Below are positions 9,191 through 17,559 of a stretch of 64,000 nucleotides of DNA, piece by piece. Origin of the DNA: Streptomyces sp. NBC_01476 (GTDB lineage: Bacteria > Actinomycetota > Actinomycetes > Streptomycetales > Streptomycetaceae); assembly GCF_036227265.1 (NCBI RefSeq), contig NZ_CP109446.1:5958001-6022000 (forward strand), read 5' to 3'. Position numbers and translations under genes: made by a program. Position 1 is the stretch's first letter. Each line of letters begins with the position of its first letter. The notes beneath the pieces are model-generated. The model saw only the letters and a list, made by a program, of their open reading frames with translations, was not told the DNA's origin and did no database searches.

Positions 9191-10180
9191 ATGACCGATT
9201 CAACCCAGGGCCAGAACAACCGGAGCACCGACCAGAGCAGCGACCCGCGCCCCCAGGTGTGGCTGTCCGTCCCGCCCGCGGAAGTCGACGGGCTGCCGGA
9301 CGCGTACCGCTACGTCCACTGGGACGGCACCGACGAGGAGTTCCCCGCCGACCCCGAGGACGCCGTCTTCTATGTCGTCCCCTACATGAAGGGCCCGGCG
9401 GCCGGCGCGCTCCCGCTGCCGCGGATGCGCAACGTCCGGGTGATCCAGACGCTGAGCGCCGGTGTCGACCACATCGCGCCGCACCTCGGCCAACTGCCGC
9501 CCGGCGTGAGCCTGTGCAACGCCCGCGGGGTGCACGAGGCCAGCACCGCCGAACTCGCCCTCACCTTGATCCTCGCGTCGCTGCGCGGCATCCCCCGCTT
9601 CGTGCACGGCCAGGACAACGAGAAGTGGTACGCCGGTTTCTACCCCGCGCTGGCCGACCGCACGGTGCTGATCGTCGGCTACGGCTCGATCGGCGCGGCC
9701 GTCGAGGACCGTCTGACCGCCTTCGAGTGCGACGTGGTCCGTGTCGCGCGCACCGCGCGGTCCGGGCCGCGCGGTCCGGTGCACGCCATGGACGAGCTGC
9801 CCGGCCTGCTGCCGGCCGCCGACGTGGTGGTGCTCACCACCCCGCTCACCGAGCAGACCCGCGGGCTGGTGGGCGCGCCCTTCCTCGCCGCCATGAAGGA
9901 CGGCGCGCTGCTGGTGAACATGGCCCGCGGCCCGGTGGTGGACACCAAGGCGCTGCTCGCCGAGGCCGAGTCCGGCCGGCTGCTCGCGGCACTCGATGTC
10001 ACCGACCCCGAACCGCTGCCGCCGGGGCACCCGTTGTGGCACGCGCCCGGCGTCCTGATCAGCCCGCACGTCGGCGGCAGCACCTCGGCGTTCCGACCGC
10101 GGGCACACCGGCTGATCCGTGACCAGTTGTCCCGGTTCGCGGCCGGTGAACCGCTGGCGAACGTGGTGGCGACGAGCTGA
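9191..10180 (+). CDS. D-isomer specific 2-hydroxyacid dehydrogenase
   Basis: This encodes a 329-residue NAD(P)-dependent dehydrogenase that interconverts a 2-keto acid and a D-2-hydroxy acid in the cytoplasm. The dinucleotide site GYGSIG is followed by the catalytic Arg in NMARGPVVD, the Glu in DVTDPEPLPPGHPLW and the His in ISPHVGG. Residues 1-25 are a polar, Gln/Ser-rich extension. The ATG at 9191 has no ribosome site but has a -10 box directly upstream. Specific substrate unknown. It differs from SerA in this window by lacking an ACT domain. Confidence 0.9.
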   Translation: MTDSTQGQNNRSTDQSSDPRPQVWLSVPPAEVDGLPDAYRYVHWDGTDEEFPADPEDAVFYVVPYMKGPAAGALPLPRMRNVRVIQTLSAGVDHIAPHLGQLPPGVSLCNARGVHEASTAELALTLILASLRGIPRFVHGQDNEKWYAGFYPALADRTVLIVGYGSIGAAVEDRLTAFECDVVRVARTARSGPRGPVHAMDELPGLLPAADVVVLTTPLTEQTRGLVGAPFLAAMKDGALLVNMARGPVVDTKALLAEAESGRLLAALDVTDPEPLPPGHPLWHAPGVLISPHVGGSTSAFRPRAHRLIRDQLSRFAAGEPLANVVATS

Positions 10181-10328
10181 CGGACCGGTGGCCCGGGGAA
10201 GTGCCGAACGGCCCCGGGTGACTGCACGCCGTGTCCGCCAACACCCTTGTGATTACGCTCAGTAGAGGAGACCTATCGCTGAGTGACGAATCTGGTGTAT
10301 CGTCCGTTTCCGGGGGCACGCGGCGGCC

Positions 10329-13300
10329 GTGAGGACGCGATCGCGGCGCGTGAACGACGAGCAAACAAGGGGGGCGACGGGCGATGTACCGCGCACACCT
10401 GATCATCCCGCGGCCGGACCGGCCGTGCCGACAGCGCCGGGGCGCGCCGTGACCGCCGCCGGCAGCGCTGCCCGCGGCGGCACCGGCGGCGCTGCCGGAG
10501 CCGCGCTCGCCGTGGCCGCGGCGCACGGCGGCCGGACCGGCCTGCTGCCGCAGCTGCTGGTGGGGCTGCTCTGCGCCGGGTACACCACGGGTGCCTCCCT
10601 CGGCTGGGGCTCCGCCGAACTCGCCCTGATCATGGGGGACTTCGGGCTCTCCGCCGCCTCCGTCGCCGCCACCGTCTCGGCGCTGCTCTACGCCCGCCGG
10701 GTGGCCGGACCGCACCGCCCGGCCTGGCTGCTCTTCGGCTTCTCCTCCGCGATGCTCGCCCTCGGCAACGGCATCTGGGGGTGGTACGAAGTGGTGCTGC
10801 GCGAGCCCGTGCCGCAGACCTCCGCCGCCGACGTCTGCTTCCTGCTGTTCGCCCCGCCCGCCATCATCGGGCTGCTGGTGCTCGCCAAGCGCCCGGTGAC
10901 CAAGGCCGGCTGGGTCTGTCTGGGGCTCGACACCTGGCTGATCGGCGGATCGCTGCTCACCTTGTCCTGGATCCTGGCGCTGGCCCAGGCCACCCGCTCG
11001 GACGGACCGAGCACCGCCAGGATCGCGGTCTCGCTTGCCTATCCGCTGCTGGACATCGTGCTGGTCAGCATGGTGCTGGCGCTGCACTTCCGCCGCTCGG
11101 CGGTCAACCGCGCGGCCGTCAACACCGCGCTGGCCGCCCTCGCGCTGACCGTCCTGTGCGACGCGCTCTTCACCTCACCGCTGCTGCGCGCCCACTACCG
11201 CTCCGGCCAGATCCTCGACGCCGGCTGGTTCGCCGGCGCGATGCTGATGGCGTTCGCACCGTGGGCCGGCACCCATGTCCACCCCCCGCGCAGGCCGGGC
11301 GGCGCCACCCGCAAGTCGGTCGGCTCGCTCACCGCCCTCACCCCCTATCTGGCCGCCGCCGTCTGCACCCTGGCCATCCTCTACAACATCATCAAGGGTC
11401 AGAGGTGCGACCGCGTCGTGCTGATCACCGGCGCCACGGTGGTGCTGGCGCTGATGGTCAGGCAGGGCATCATGCTGCTCGACAACATCAGCCTCACCCA
11501 GGAACTCGCCCAGAAGGAGAACCACTTCCGCTCCCTGGTGCAGGGTTCCAGCGACGTCATCATGATCGCCGCGCCGAGCGGAGTGCTGCGGTACGTCAGC
11601 CCCGCCGCGCAGGGCGTCTACGGCAACGACCCGGAGCAGATGATCGGCACCGAACTCGCCGCCCACATCCACCCCGACGACCTCGGCCGGGTGCTGCACG
11701 AGGTGCGCCGCTTCCTGGCCGCCCCGCCGAGCGAGGAACCCGTCACCCGGATCGAGTGCCGGATCCGGTCGGGGCGCGGGCGCGGCAAGGAGCGCAAGCG
11801 GGCCGGCGCCGACGACGCCGCCGACGGCACCGACGGCGCCAGCGGCACCGACCGCACCAGGGACAGCAAGGGCGCCAAGGGTCCCCGGGGCGGCATCGAG
11901 GACTGGCTGCATGTCGAGTCCACCGTCAACCGCTACCAGGGCGGCCTGATCTTCAACAGCCGGGACGTCACCGAACGGGTGCGTCTGCAGGCCCAGTTGC
12001 AGCACAACGCCTCGCACGACCCGCTCACCGACCTGCCCAACAGGGCGCTGTTCACCGAACGCGTCGGCCGCGCGCTGGCCGGCCGCCGCGCCTCGGACGG
12101 CCGGGCCGCGGTGCTCTATGTGGACCTCGACGGCTTCAAGGCGGTCAACGACACCTCGGGCCACCAGGCCGGCGACGACCTGCTGGTGCAGGCGGCCCGC
12201 CGGCTCCAGGACGCGCTGCGGGCCGGCGACACCGCGGCCCGGCTCGGCGGCGACGAGTTCGCGGCCCTCATCACCGGCCAGGACGGCAGCGACCCCGGTG
12301 TGCGCGAGAGCCACGTCCGGGAGATCGCCGACCGGCTGCGCAGCGTCCTGTCCGCCCCGTACCGGGTGGACGGCGGTGAGGTCAGCGTCGGCGCCAGCAT
12401 CGGCATCGCCTTCGCCGAGCCAGGCGCCACCCCCACCGAGGTGATGCGCAACGCCGACCTGGCGATGTACCGCGCCAAGCAGGGCGGCAAGGGCCAGGTG
12501 GAGCTCTTCGCACCGCAAATGCAGGCCGACGCCGTACGCAGGACCGAACTGGCCGGGCGGGTGCGCCGCGCGCTCGACGACGGGGAGTTCACCCTGCTGC
12601 ACCAGCCGGTGGTCGAGCTCTCCGGCGGCCGGATCAGCGGCGTCGAGGCGCAGGCCCGCTGGCGGTCCTCGCAAGGCATCGCCTTCACCCCGGCGGAGTT
12701 CCCGCGCGCCGCCGAGGACCCGGACCGGAGCTTAGAGGCGGGGCGGTGGGTACTGGAGCAGGCGGTACGGCAGGCCGCGATCCGGTACGGCGCGGGCCAC
12801 CGGATCCCCGTCACGGTACGGCTGTCCGCGCGCCGGGTGCCGGAGAGCGACGTCGAGGCACTGCTGCGCCGCCATGACCTGCCCCCCGGCGGGCTGATCC
12901 TTGAGCTGCCGGGCGCCGACCCGCACCTCGCTCCCGACGAGCTGGAGCGGCGCCTGGGGGCGCTGCGCAGACTCGGGGTGCGGATCGCGCTCGGCGGCTT
13001 CGGCGACGGCCACGGCGCGCTGGGCGCACTGCGCACCCTGCCGGTCGACGTGGTGAAGCTGGACCGCTCCTTCACCGAGGGCGTCGTCGAGTCGGGCCGG
13101 CTGCGCACGATCACCGGCGGACTGCTCCGGATCGCCACCGACCTCGGCATCCGTACCGTCGCCGACGGCCTGGACCGGCCCGAGCAGGTGCAGACGCTGC
13201 GCGAGCTGGGCTGTCTGCACGGCCTCGGCATGGCGTTCTCCGGGCCGCTGGACGAGCACCGGCTGCGTGGTTCACTGGGCCGGGGCCACTACCCCGTACC

Positions 13301-13391
13301 AGCGGAAACGCCGCGGGAGCAGGTCACCGCCCGGCCCCTGCCACTGCCCGGCAGACGTTCAAATGCTGAGACGCCTGTCCCACCGGCTTGA
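10329..13391 (+). CDS. cdgE: Membrane c-di-GMP protein: PAS-GGDEF with degenerate EAL
   Basis: This encodes a 1020-residue c-di-GMP signalling protein. Residues from about 75 to 395 hold eight or so hydrophobic helices. A PAS domain follows (FRSLVQGSSDVIMI...), interrupted by a charged insert around residues 480-525. The GGDEF domain (about 545-720) has an intact GGDEF at 640-644 and an RxxD inhibitory site (RAGD, 631-634), so it can be an active diguanylate cyclase. The EAL domain (about 735-985) has EAQ instead of EAL and GGFG (889-892) instead of DDFG, so phosphodiesterase activity is unlikely. The symbol rests on position directly before ilvB, as for S. coelicolor CdgE, from memory. The GTG start has no clear ribosome site. 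Confidence 0.88.
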   Translation: MRTRSRRVNDEQTRGATGDVPRTPDHPAAGPAVPTAPGRAVTAAGSAARGGTGGAAGAALAVAAAHGGRTGLLPQLLVGLLCAGYTTGASLGWGSAELALIMGDFGLSAASVAATVSALLYARRVAGPHRPAWLLFGFSSAMLALGNGIWGWYEVVLREPVPQTSAADVCFLLFAPPAIIGLLVLAKRPVTKAGWVCLGLDTWLIGGSLLTLSWILALAQATRSDGPSTARIAVSLAYPLLDIVLVSMVLALHFRRSAVNRAAVNTALAALALTVLCDALFTSPLLRAHYRSGQILDAGWFAGAMLMAFAPWAGTHVHPPRRPGGATRKSVGSLTALTPYLAAAVCTLAILYNIIKGQRCDRVVLITGATVVLALMVRQGIMLLDNISLTQELAQKENHFRSLVQGSSDVIMIAAPSGVLRYVSPAAQGVYGNDPEQMIGTELAAHIHPDDLGRVLHEVRRFLAAPPSEEPVTRIECRIRSGRGRGKERKRAGADDAADGTDGASGTDRTRDSKGAKGPRGGIEDWLHVESTVNRYQGGLIFNSRDVTERVRLQAQLQHNASHDPLTDLPNRALFTERVGRALAGRRASDGRAAVLYVDLDGFKAVNDTSGHQAGDDLLVQAARRLQDALRAGDTAARLGGDEFAALITGQDGSDPGVRESHVREIADRLRSVLSAPYRVDGGEVSVGASIGIAFAEPGATPTEVMRNADLAMYRAKQGGKGQVELFAPQMQADAVRRTELAGRVRRALDDGEFTLLHQPVVELSGGRISGVEAQARWRSSQGIAFTPAEFPRAAEDPDRSLEAGRWVLEQAVRQAAIRYGAGHRIPVTVRLSARRVPESDVEALLRRHDLPPGGLILELPGADPHLAPDELERRLGALRRLGVRIALGGFGDGHGALGALRTLPVDVVKLDRSFTEGVVESGRLRTITGGLLRIATDLGIRTVADGLDRPEQVQTLRELGCLHGLGMAFSGPLDEHRLRGSLGRGHYPVPAETPREQVTARPLPLPGRRSNAETPVPPA

Positions 13392-13424
13392 CACCCGACA
13401 GGGGACCGGAGGAAGGTCAAAGCC

Positions 13425-13466
13425 ATGCGCACCCGAATTCTCGTACTTGGAAAGCGCGTCGGCTGA
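13425..13466 (+). CDS. ilvB leader peptide (13 residues, Ile-Leu-Val-Leu run)
   Basis: A 13-residue reading frame MRTRILVLGKRVG has GGAGGAAGG nine bases before its ATG. It carries Ile, Leu, Val, Leu in a row and a later Val, exactly the products of the operon downstream. It ends 36 bases before a strong terminator hairpin. Leader peptides of this kind before ilvB are known in actinobacteria. Slow decoding of the Ile/Leu/Val codons would favour readthrough into ilvB. Confidence 0.85.
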   Translation: MRTRILVLGKRVG

Positions 13467-13502
13467 CCGAGGCCCTCACCGCCTCGCCCGCACCGACGCG
13501 CT

Positions 13503-13536
13503 CCCCTCGCTTGCCTCACGGCACGAGGGGTTTTTT
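13503..13536 (+). terminator. ilvB attenuator terminator
   Basis: The stem CCCCTCG/CGAGGGG (13503-13509 with 13524-13530) is topped by TGCC/GGCA with loop TCAC and followed by six T residues. It lies between the leader peptide and ilvB and is a textbook intrinsic terminator, rare in such GC-rich DNA. It is the termination half of an amino-acid attenuator. Confidence 0.85.
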
Positions 13537-13665
13537 GTTGCCCCGCACCACCCGGCACCACCCCTGGCACCACCTCGCAGCACCCCTCCAGCGGCTCTCC
13601 GGCATCGCTGAGGCACTACTGCGGCACCCTCTCAGCACCCTTATCTTCGAGAGAAGAGAACGCAG

Positions 13666-15537
13666 ATGACCGAGCAGGCCAACGGGTCCCACCATCCGCA
13701 ACCGCGGACCCGCAGCGCGGCGCCCGCCGCCCCCGCCGAGCGCATGACGGGCGCGCAGTCCCTCATCCGCTCGCTTGAGGCCGTCGGCGCGGACACCGTA
13801 TTCGGTATCCCCGGCGGCGCGATCCTGCCCGCGTACGACCCGCTCATGGACTCGGTGAAGGTCCGGCACGTGCTCGTCCGGCACGAGCAGGGCGCGGGCC
13901 ACGCCGCCACCGGCTACGCCCAGGCCACCGGCCGGGTGGGGGTCTGCATGGCCACCTCGGGACCCGGCGCCACCAACCTGGTGACGCCGATCGCCGACGC
14001 CCACATGGACTCGGTGCCGATCGTCGCCATCACCGGCCAGGTCGCCTCCAAGTCGATCGGGACCGACGCCTTCCAGGAGGCGGACATCTGCGGCATCACC
14101 ATGCCGATCACCAAGCACAACTTCCTGATCACCGACGCGGCCGAGATCCCGCGCACCATCGCCGAGGCGTTCCACATCGCCGCCACCGGCCGCCCCGGCC
14201 CGGTGCTCGTCGACATCGCCAAGGACGCGCTGCAGAACGAGACCACCTTCTCCTGGCCGCCGCAGCAGGACCTGCCCGGCTACCGCCCGGTGACCAAGCC
14301 GCACGCCAAGCAGATCCGCGAGGCCGCCCGGCTGCTCAACGAGGCCCGCCGCCCGGTGCTCTACGTCGGCGGCGGCGTGCTCAAGGCGCGCGCCACCGCG
14401 GAGCTGCGGATCCTCGCCGAGCTGACCGGCGCCCCCGTCACCACCACCTTGATGGCGCTGGGCGCCTTCCCCGACAGCCACCCGCAGCACGTCGGTATGC
14501 CCGGCATGCACGGTGACGTCTCCGCGGTCACCGCGCTGCAGAAGGCCGACCTGATCATCGCGCTCGGCGCCCGCTTCGACGACCGGGTCACCGGCCGGCT
14601 CGACACCTTCGCGCCGAACGCCAAGATCGTGCACGCCGACATCGACCCGGCCGAGATCTCCAAGAACCGCACCGCGGACGTGCCGATCGTCGGCGACGCC
14701 CGCGAGGTGCTGGCCGATCTGATCGTCGCCGTCCAGGCCGACCACGAGGCCGGCCGCAAGGGCGACTACACCGGCTGGTGGGAGCACCTGAACTTCTGGC
14801 GGAACACCTACCCGCTCGGCTACGACCTGCCCGCCGACGGCAGCCTCTCCCCGCAGCAGGTGATCGAGCGGATCGGGCAGCTCGCCCCGGAGAACACCCT
14901 GTTCGCGGCCGGTGTCGGCCAGCACCAGATGTGGGCGGCGCAGTTCATCAAGTACGAGAAGCCCGGCACCTGGTTCAACTCCGGCGGCGCCGGCACCATG
15001 GGCTACGCGGTGCCGGCCGCGATGGGCGCCAAGGCCGGCATGCCGGACGCCACCGTCTGGGCGATCGACGGCGACGGCTGCTTCCAGATGACCAACCAGG
15101 AACTGGTCACCTGCGCGCTGAACAACATCCCGATCAAGGTCGGCATCATCAACAACGGCGCGCTGGGCATGGTCCGCCAGTGGCAGCACCTCTTCTACGG
15201 GGAGCGGTTCTCCAACACCGTGCTGCACTCCGGCGCCGAGAGCGTCCCCGGCTCCACCCAGGGCGTCGGCTCCATCCAGAACCGCGGCACCCGGGTGCCG
15301 GACTTCGTGAAGCTCTCCGAGGCGATGGGCTGCGTCGGTCTGCGCTGCGAGTCCCCGGACGAACTGGACGCGGTCATCGCCAAGGCCAACTCCATCAACG
15401 ACCGCCCGGTGGTGGTCGACTTCATCGTCCACGAGGACGCGATGGTGTGGCCGATGGTCGCGGCCGGCACCTCCAACGACGAGATCATGGCGGCCCGCGA
15501 CGTCCGCCCGGACTTCAGCGACGGCTTCGATGACTGA
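13666..15537 (+). CDS. ilvB: Acetolactate synthase large subunit
   Basis: IlvB condenses pyruvate with pyruvate or 2-ketobutyrate to make acetolactate or acetohydroxybutyrate, the first common step of Val, Leu and Ile synthesis. The 623-residue length is normal. The N-terminal TPP domain has FGIPGGAILPAYD and the catalytic Glu in VRHEQGAGHAA. The FAD/central domain contains IALGARFDDRVTG. The C-terminal TPP-Mg motif is GDGCFQMTNQELVT. The first 25 residues are a polar extension. It opens the ilvB-ilvN-ilvC group and is controlled by the attenuator upstream. Confidence 0.98.
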   Translation: MTEQANGSHHPQPRTRSAAPAAPAERMTGAQSLIRSLEAVGADTVFGIPGGAILPAYDPLMDSVKVRHVLVRHEQGAGHAATGYAQATGRVGVCMATSGPGATNLVTPIADAHMDSVPIVAITGQVASKSIGTDAFQEADICGITMPITKHNFLITDAAEIPRTIAEAFHIAATGRPGPVLVDIAKDALQNETTFSWPPQQDLPGYRPVTKPHAKQIREAARLLNEARRPVLYVGGGVLKARATAELRILAELTGAPVTTTLMALGAFPDSHPQHVGMPGMHGDVSAVTALQKADLIIALGARFDDRVTGRLDTFAPNAKIVHADIDPAEISKNRTADVPIVGDAREVLADLIVAVQADHEAGRKGDYTGWWEHLNFWRNTYPLGYDLPADGSLSPQQVIERIGQLAPENTLFAAGVGQHQMWAAQFIKYEKPGTWFNSGGAGTMGYAVPAAMGAKAGMPDATVWAIDGDGCFQMTNQELVTCALNNIPIKVGIINNGALGMVRQWQHLFYGERFSNTVLHSGAESVPGSTQGVGSIQNRGTRVPDFVKLSEAMGCVGLRCESPDELDAVIAKANSINDRPVVVDFIVHEDAMVWPMVAAGTSNDEIMAARDVRPDFSDGFDD

Positions 15538-15580
15538 TCCGCGACCGGGACAGACCGGCAGAGACAAGGAACGACGCGAC

Positions 15581-16108
15581 ATGTCCAAGCACACCCTCTC
15601 CGTCCTGGTGGAGAACAAGCCCGGTGTCCTGGCGAGGATCACCGCCCTGTTCTCCCGGCGCGGCTTCAACATCGACTCGCTCGCGGTCGGCACCACGGAG
15701 CACCCGGAGATCTCCCGCATCACCATCGTGGTCGCGGTCATCGACGAACTCCCGCTGGAACAGGTCACCAAGCAGCTCAACAAGCTCGTCAACGTGCTGA
15801 AGATCGTCGAACTCGACGCCTCCGCGGCCGTCGCGCGTGAACTCGTTCTGGTGAAGGTGCGGGCCGACAACGAGACCCGCTCGCAGATCGTGGAGATCGT
15901 CCAGCTCTTCCGCGCCAAGACGGTGGACGTCTCCCCTGAGGCGGTCACCATCGAGGCCACCGGCGGCGCGGACAAGCTGGAGGCCATGCTCAAGATGCTG
16001 GAGCCGTTCGGCATCAAGGAGCTGGTGCAGTCCGGCACCATCGCGATCGGCCGCGGCGCCCGCTCCATCACCGACCGCTCGCTGCGCGCCCTCGACCGCT
16101 CCGCCTAA
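15581..16108 (+). CDS. ilvN: Acetolactate synthase regulatory subunit
   Basis: IlvN (also named IlvH) is the small subunit that raises the activity of IlvB and makes it sensitive to valine. The 175-residue protein has an N-terminal ACT domain starting LSVLVENKPGVLARITALFSRRGFNI, and a C-terminal domain with LVKVRADNETRSQI and ALDR at the end. The ATG at 15581 has AAGGAA upstream; the gene follows ilvB by 43 bases and is in the same operon. Confidence 0.97.
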   Translation: MSKHTLSVLVENKPGVLARITALFSRRGFNIDSLAVGTTEHPEISRITIVVAVIDELPLEQVTKQLNKLVNVLKIVELDASAAVARELVLVKVRADNETRSQIVEIVQLFRAKTVDVSPEAVTIEATGGADKLEAMLKMLEPFGIKELVQSGTIAIGRGARSITDRSLRALDRSA

Positions 16109-16235
16109 CTCCGCCCAGGCCGACCGGTCGAGGCGTACCTGTCGGGGCGGCCGGCGACCGACCGGCGACCGCCCAGTGGCCGGCACCGCCGATCCGTATC
16201 GCGAGACCGCAGAACCTTCCTTCGCCCGCCCGTCC

Positions 16236-16267
16236 TAGGGTGGGTCGTACAACCCGATCCAAGGAGA
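16236..16267 (+). promoter_or_regulatory. Likely ilvC promoter -10 and ribosome site
   Basis: TAGGGT at 16236-16241 fits a -10 element, and AAGGAGAG at 16261-16268 is the ribosome site for ilvC. This suggests that ilvC has its own start of transcription in addition to readthrough from ilvN, 167 bases upstream. Confidence 0.4.
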
Positions 16268-16275
16268 GACCCGAA

Positions 16276-17274
16276 GTGGCCGAGCTGTTCTACGACGACG
16301 ACGCAGACCTGTCCATCATCCAGGGCCGCAAGGTCGCGGTCATCGGCTACGGCAGCCAGGGCCACGCCCACGCGCTGTCGCTGCGCGACTCCGGCGTCGA
16401 CGTGCGCGTCGGTCTGCACGAGGGCTCCAAGTCCAAGGCGCAGGCCGAGGAGCAGGGCCTGCGCGTGGTGACGGTCGCCGAGGCCGCCGCCGAGGCCGAC
16501 GTCATCATGATCCTGGTGCCGGACCCGATCCAGGCCCGCGTCTACGAGGAGTCCATCAAGGACAACCTCAAGGACGGCGACGCCCTCTTCTTCGGCCACG
16601 GCCTGAACATCCGCTACGGCTTCATCAAGCCGCCGGCCGGCGTCGACGTGTGCATGGTGGCCCCCAAGGGCCCCGGCCACCTGGTCCGCCGCCAGTACGA
16701 GGAAGGCCGCGGCGTGCCCTGCATCGCGGCGGTCGAGCAGGACGCCACCGGCAAGGCCTTCGAACTGACCCTGTCGTACGCCAAGGGCATCGGCGGCACC
16801 CGGGCCGGCGTCATCAAGACCACCTTCACCGAGGAGACCGAGACCGACCTCTTCGGTGAGCAGGCGGTGCTCTGCGGCGGCACCTCGGCGCTGGTCAAGG
16901 CCGGCTTCGAGACGCTGGTCGAGGCCGGCTACCAGCCGGAGATCGCGTACTTCGAGTGCCTGCACGAGCTGAAGCTCATCGTGGACCTGATGTACGAGGG
17001 CGGCCTGGAGAAGATGCGCTGGTCGGTCTCCGAGACCGCCGAGTGGGGCGACTACATCTCCGGCCCCCGCATCATCAACGACAACACCAAGGCCGAGATG
17101 AAGAAGATCCTCGGCGAGATCCAGGACGGCACCTTCGCCAACAACTGGATCGCCGAGTACAACGCCGGCCTGCCGCGTTACAACGAGTACAAGAAGGCCG
17201 ACGAGAACCACCTGCTGGAGACCACCGGCAAGAAGCTCCGCAAGCTGATGAGCTGGGTGGACGAAGAGGCGTAA
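16276..17274 (+). CDS. ilvC: Ketol-acid reductoisomerase
   Basis: IlvC isomerises and reduces acetolactate or acetohydroxybutyrate with NADPH and Mg2+. The 332-residue protein is a class I enzyme. Visible features are IQGRKVAVIGYGSQGHAHALSL for NADPH binding, MVAPKGPGHLVRRQ, TFTEETETDLFGEQAVLCGG with the metal-binding Asp and Glu, and ISETAEWGDY-like SVSETAEWGDYISGPR. The GTG start at 16276 is seven bases after AAGGAGAG. Confidence 0.98.
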   Translation: MAELFYDDDADLSIIQGRKVAVIGYGSQGHAHALSLRDSGVDVRVGLHEGSKSKAQAEEQGLRVVTVAEAAAEADVIMILVPDPIQARVYEESIKDNLKDGDALFFGHGLNIRYGFIKPPAGVDVCMVAPKGPGHLVRRQYEEGRGVPCIAAVEQDATGKAFELTLSYAKGIGGTRAGVIKTTFTEETETDLFGEQAVLCGGTSALVKAGFETLVEAGYQPEIAYFECLHELKLIVDLMYEGGLEKMRWSVSETAEWGDYISGPRIINDNTKAEMKKILGEIQDGTFANNWIAEYNAGLPRYNEYKKADENHLLETTGKKLRKLMSWVDEEA

Positions 17275-17405
17275 CCCTTCCGGGTGAGGTATCGGGACGG
17301 GTCCCGCGCGGGCCCCTCCCACGGACGCCGCTTCGTGCGGGCCGCCGACTGCTGTGAGCCGGCGGGTTTGTACGAAGCGGCAACCCCTCCGGGTGATCCT
17401 TCCAT

Positions 17406-17441
17406 TTCGGCGAAGGCGCCGAAGAGGCCCGCCGATACACT
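17406..17441 (+). promoter_or_regulatory. Inverted repeat and -10-like box upstream of serA
   Basis: A perfect inverted repeat TTCGGCG-AAGG-CGCCGAA (17406-17423) is followed after 12 bases by TACACT (17436-17441), a possible -10. The repeat would cover the -35 region. It lies in the 285-base gap between ilvC and serA, which holds no gene. It could be an operator or an RNA hairpin. Confidence 0.35.
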
Positions 17442-17559
17442 GCCTTAACCAGCGCGTCAGGCTCACAGCGTCGTGCGTCTTCCACGCGGCATGCCATTCC
17501 CGCCTCCCTGGAGCGGTCGAACGGGACCCGGCCGCCCACGAAGGACAAGTGAGGACCAC

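Noticed and set aside
13388..13669. A 93-codon frame between cdgE and ilvB
   Set aside because: It runs through the attenuator terminator in a different frame from the leader peptide and ends at the ilvB start. Its composition is not protein-like.
13516..16071. An 851-codon minus-strand frame across ilvB and ilvN
   Set aside because: It is antisense to ilvB, covers the attenuator and gives low-complexity Val/Gly/Asp-rich protein. Treated as a shadow.
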